Assembly (NCBI GenBank): GCA_017540065.1
Contig: JAFYBU010000098.1
Location: forward strand, 1-7,375
DNA length: 7,375 bases
Source: Alphaproteobacteria bacterium
Lineage (GTDB): Bacteria > Pseudomonadota > Alphaproteobacteria > CAAHEQ01 > UBA3637
Direction: 5' to 3'
Shown piece by piece: positions 6,535-7,375 of this stretch. The stretch's first letter is position 1. The number at the start of each line of letters is the position of its first letter. The notes under the pieces were generated by a model. It did not search any database, was not told where the DNA came from, and saw only the letters and a program-made list of their open reading frames with translations. The translations under genes were made by a program, and so were the position numbers.

Positions 6535-7375
6535 ATGCCCGCAACAACAATGGAACAGCTGGTCAGTCTTTGCAAACGCCGCGGCTTTGTTTTTCAAAGC
6601 GCTGATATTTATGGCGGATTACAGGGTATTTATGATTACGGTCCTTTGGGAGTAGAACTCAAAAATAACATCAAGGCTGCTTGGTGGCGTGCCATGGTGT
6701 ATGAACGTGATGATGTGGAAGGATTGGATGCCAGCCTTTTAACACTTCGCAAAGTATTGCATTATTCCGGACACGAAGATACCTTTTCCGATCCGATGCA
6801 GGATTGTAAACGGTGTAAAGCACGCTTTCGTGCAGACCATGTAAAAGACGGGAAATGTCCCGAATGCGGATCAACGGAATTAACCGAACCGCGTCCTTTT
6901 AATTTAATGTTCAAAACACATGTGGGGCCAGTGGACGACGGGTCTTCCTTGGCTTATTTACGCCCGGAAACAGCGCAGGCTATTTTTACACAATTCAAAA
7001 ATGTTGTGGATTCCACCGCACGTAAAGTTCCTTTCGGAATTGCTCAAATTGGGAAATCTTTCCGTAACGAAATTACCGTGCGTAACTTTATCTTCCGTTT
7101 GCGCGAATTTGAACAAATGGAATTGGAATTTTTCGTAAAACCGGGAAGTGATTTGGAATGGTTGGATAAATGGCGTGATGCCCGCATTAAATGGTGGGTA
7201 GATCAAGGATTGGATCCGAATAAGATTCATGTAAAGGATGTACCGGCAGACGAATTAGCGCATTATTCCAAAAAGACTTATGACTTGGAATATGAATTCC
7301 CGATCGGAACAGAAGAATTGGAAGGTGTGGCCGACCGTCAAGATTATGACTTGGGGAATCACACACGGTATCAGG
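6535..7375 (+). CDS. glyQS: Glycyl-tRNA synthetase, single-chain alpha2 type (3' end outside window)
   Basis: This class II synthetase charges tRNA-Gly with glycine. The first 280 codons are present and the frame is open to the window edge; the motif 3 region and the anticodon-binding domain must lie beyond it. The ATG at 6535 follows AAGGAG (6523-6528) by 6 nt. Hallmarks are: CKRRGFVFQSADIYGGLQG (13-31) and YDYGPLGVELKNN (33-45), motif 1 region; SGHEDTFSDPM (78-88); a CxxC-x13-CxxC zinc-ribbon-like insert (C91, C94, C108, C111); LRPETAQAIF (142-151); and motif 2, FGIAQIGKSFRNEI (167-180) followed by FRLREFEQMELEFF (187-200). These features belong to the homodimeric alpha2 family shared with eukaryotes, archaea and some bacteria, not to the separate GlyQ/GlyS alpha2beta2 enzyme usual in Proteobacteria. 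Usual family length is roughly 430-520 residues. The gene symbol varies: glyQS, or glyS in some annotations. Confidence 0.95.
   Translation, partial: MPATTMEQLVSLCKRRGFVFQSADIYGGLQGIYDYGPLGVELKNNIKAAWWRAMVYERDDVEGLDASLLTLRKVLHYSGHEDTFSDPMQDCKRCKARFRADHVKDGKCPECGSTELTEPRPFNLMFKTHVGPVDDGSSLAYLRPETAQAIFTQFKNVVDSTARKVPFGIAQIGKSFRNEITVRNFIFRLREFEQMELEFFVKPGSDLEWLDKWRDARIKWWVDQGLDPNKIHVKDVPADELAHYSKKTYDLEYEFPIGTEELEGVADRQDYDLGNHTRYQ

Noticed and set aside
1..7375. Mobile elements, CRISPR arrays, phage or defence genes
   Set aside because: No transposase or integrase motifs, terminal inverted repeats, regularly spaced repeats or nuclease/toxin domains were seen. All coding regions are housekeeping or envelope genes. 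The tRNA 3' end shows no repeated attachment-site copy in the window.

Overview
The window comes from an AT-rich Gram-negative bacterium. LpxC (lipid A synthesis), an OprB-type outer-membrane porin ending in phenylalanine and a periplasmic-type solute-binding protein all imply an outer membrane. Protein style suggests an uncultured, perhaps host-associated alphaproteobacterial lineage. That placement is inference: no rRNA or marker phylogeny is available here. The recognisable promoters have TTGnnn/TAnnnT-like boxes with 17-bp spacers, and most genes have a clear AAGGAG-type ribosome binding site.

Layout. Positions 1-81 hold the 3' flank and the intrinsic terminator of lpxC, which runs on the minus strand (82-978). 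A divergent promoter region (979-1119) separates lpxC from a plus-strand MepM-like M23 murein endopeptidase (1120-2574), whose start codon sits where transcription should begin, so its mRNA is probably leaderless. Converging on it, with 5 nt between the stop codons, is a minus-strand family-3 solute-binding protein gene (2580-3505). It is split by an apparent one-base deletion near 3296-3305. A 128-bp divergent intergenic region leads to the porin gene (3634-4839). Then follow tRNA-Gly(GCC) (4910-4984), a strong intrinsic terminator, cysS (5047-6444) with no promoter of its own in view, a consensus promoter, and the first 280 codons of a single-chain (alpha2-type) glycyl-tRNA synthetase that runs off the window end.

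Functionally there are two blocks. The left two thirds is cell-envelope biology: lipid A committed step, peptidoglycan remodelling, periplasmic ligand binding and outer-membrane permeation. The right third is translation: tRNA-Gly, CysRS and GlyRS, with the glycine tRNA and its cognate synthetase only about 1.5 kb apart.

I see no mobile element, CRISPR array, phage gene, toxin-antitoxin pair or unknown multi-gene system. Every substantial coding region belongs to a recognisable family. The points worth a second look are the frameshifted binding-protein gene, the predicted leaderless endopeptidase mRNA, the tRNA-terminator-cysS arrangement, and the unusual GlyRS and CysRS types.
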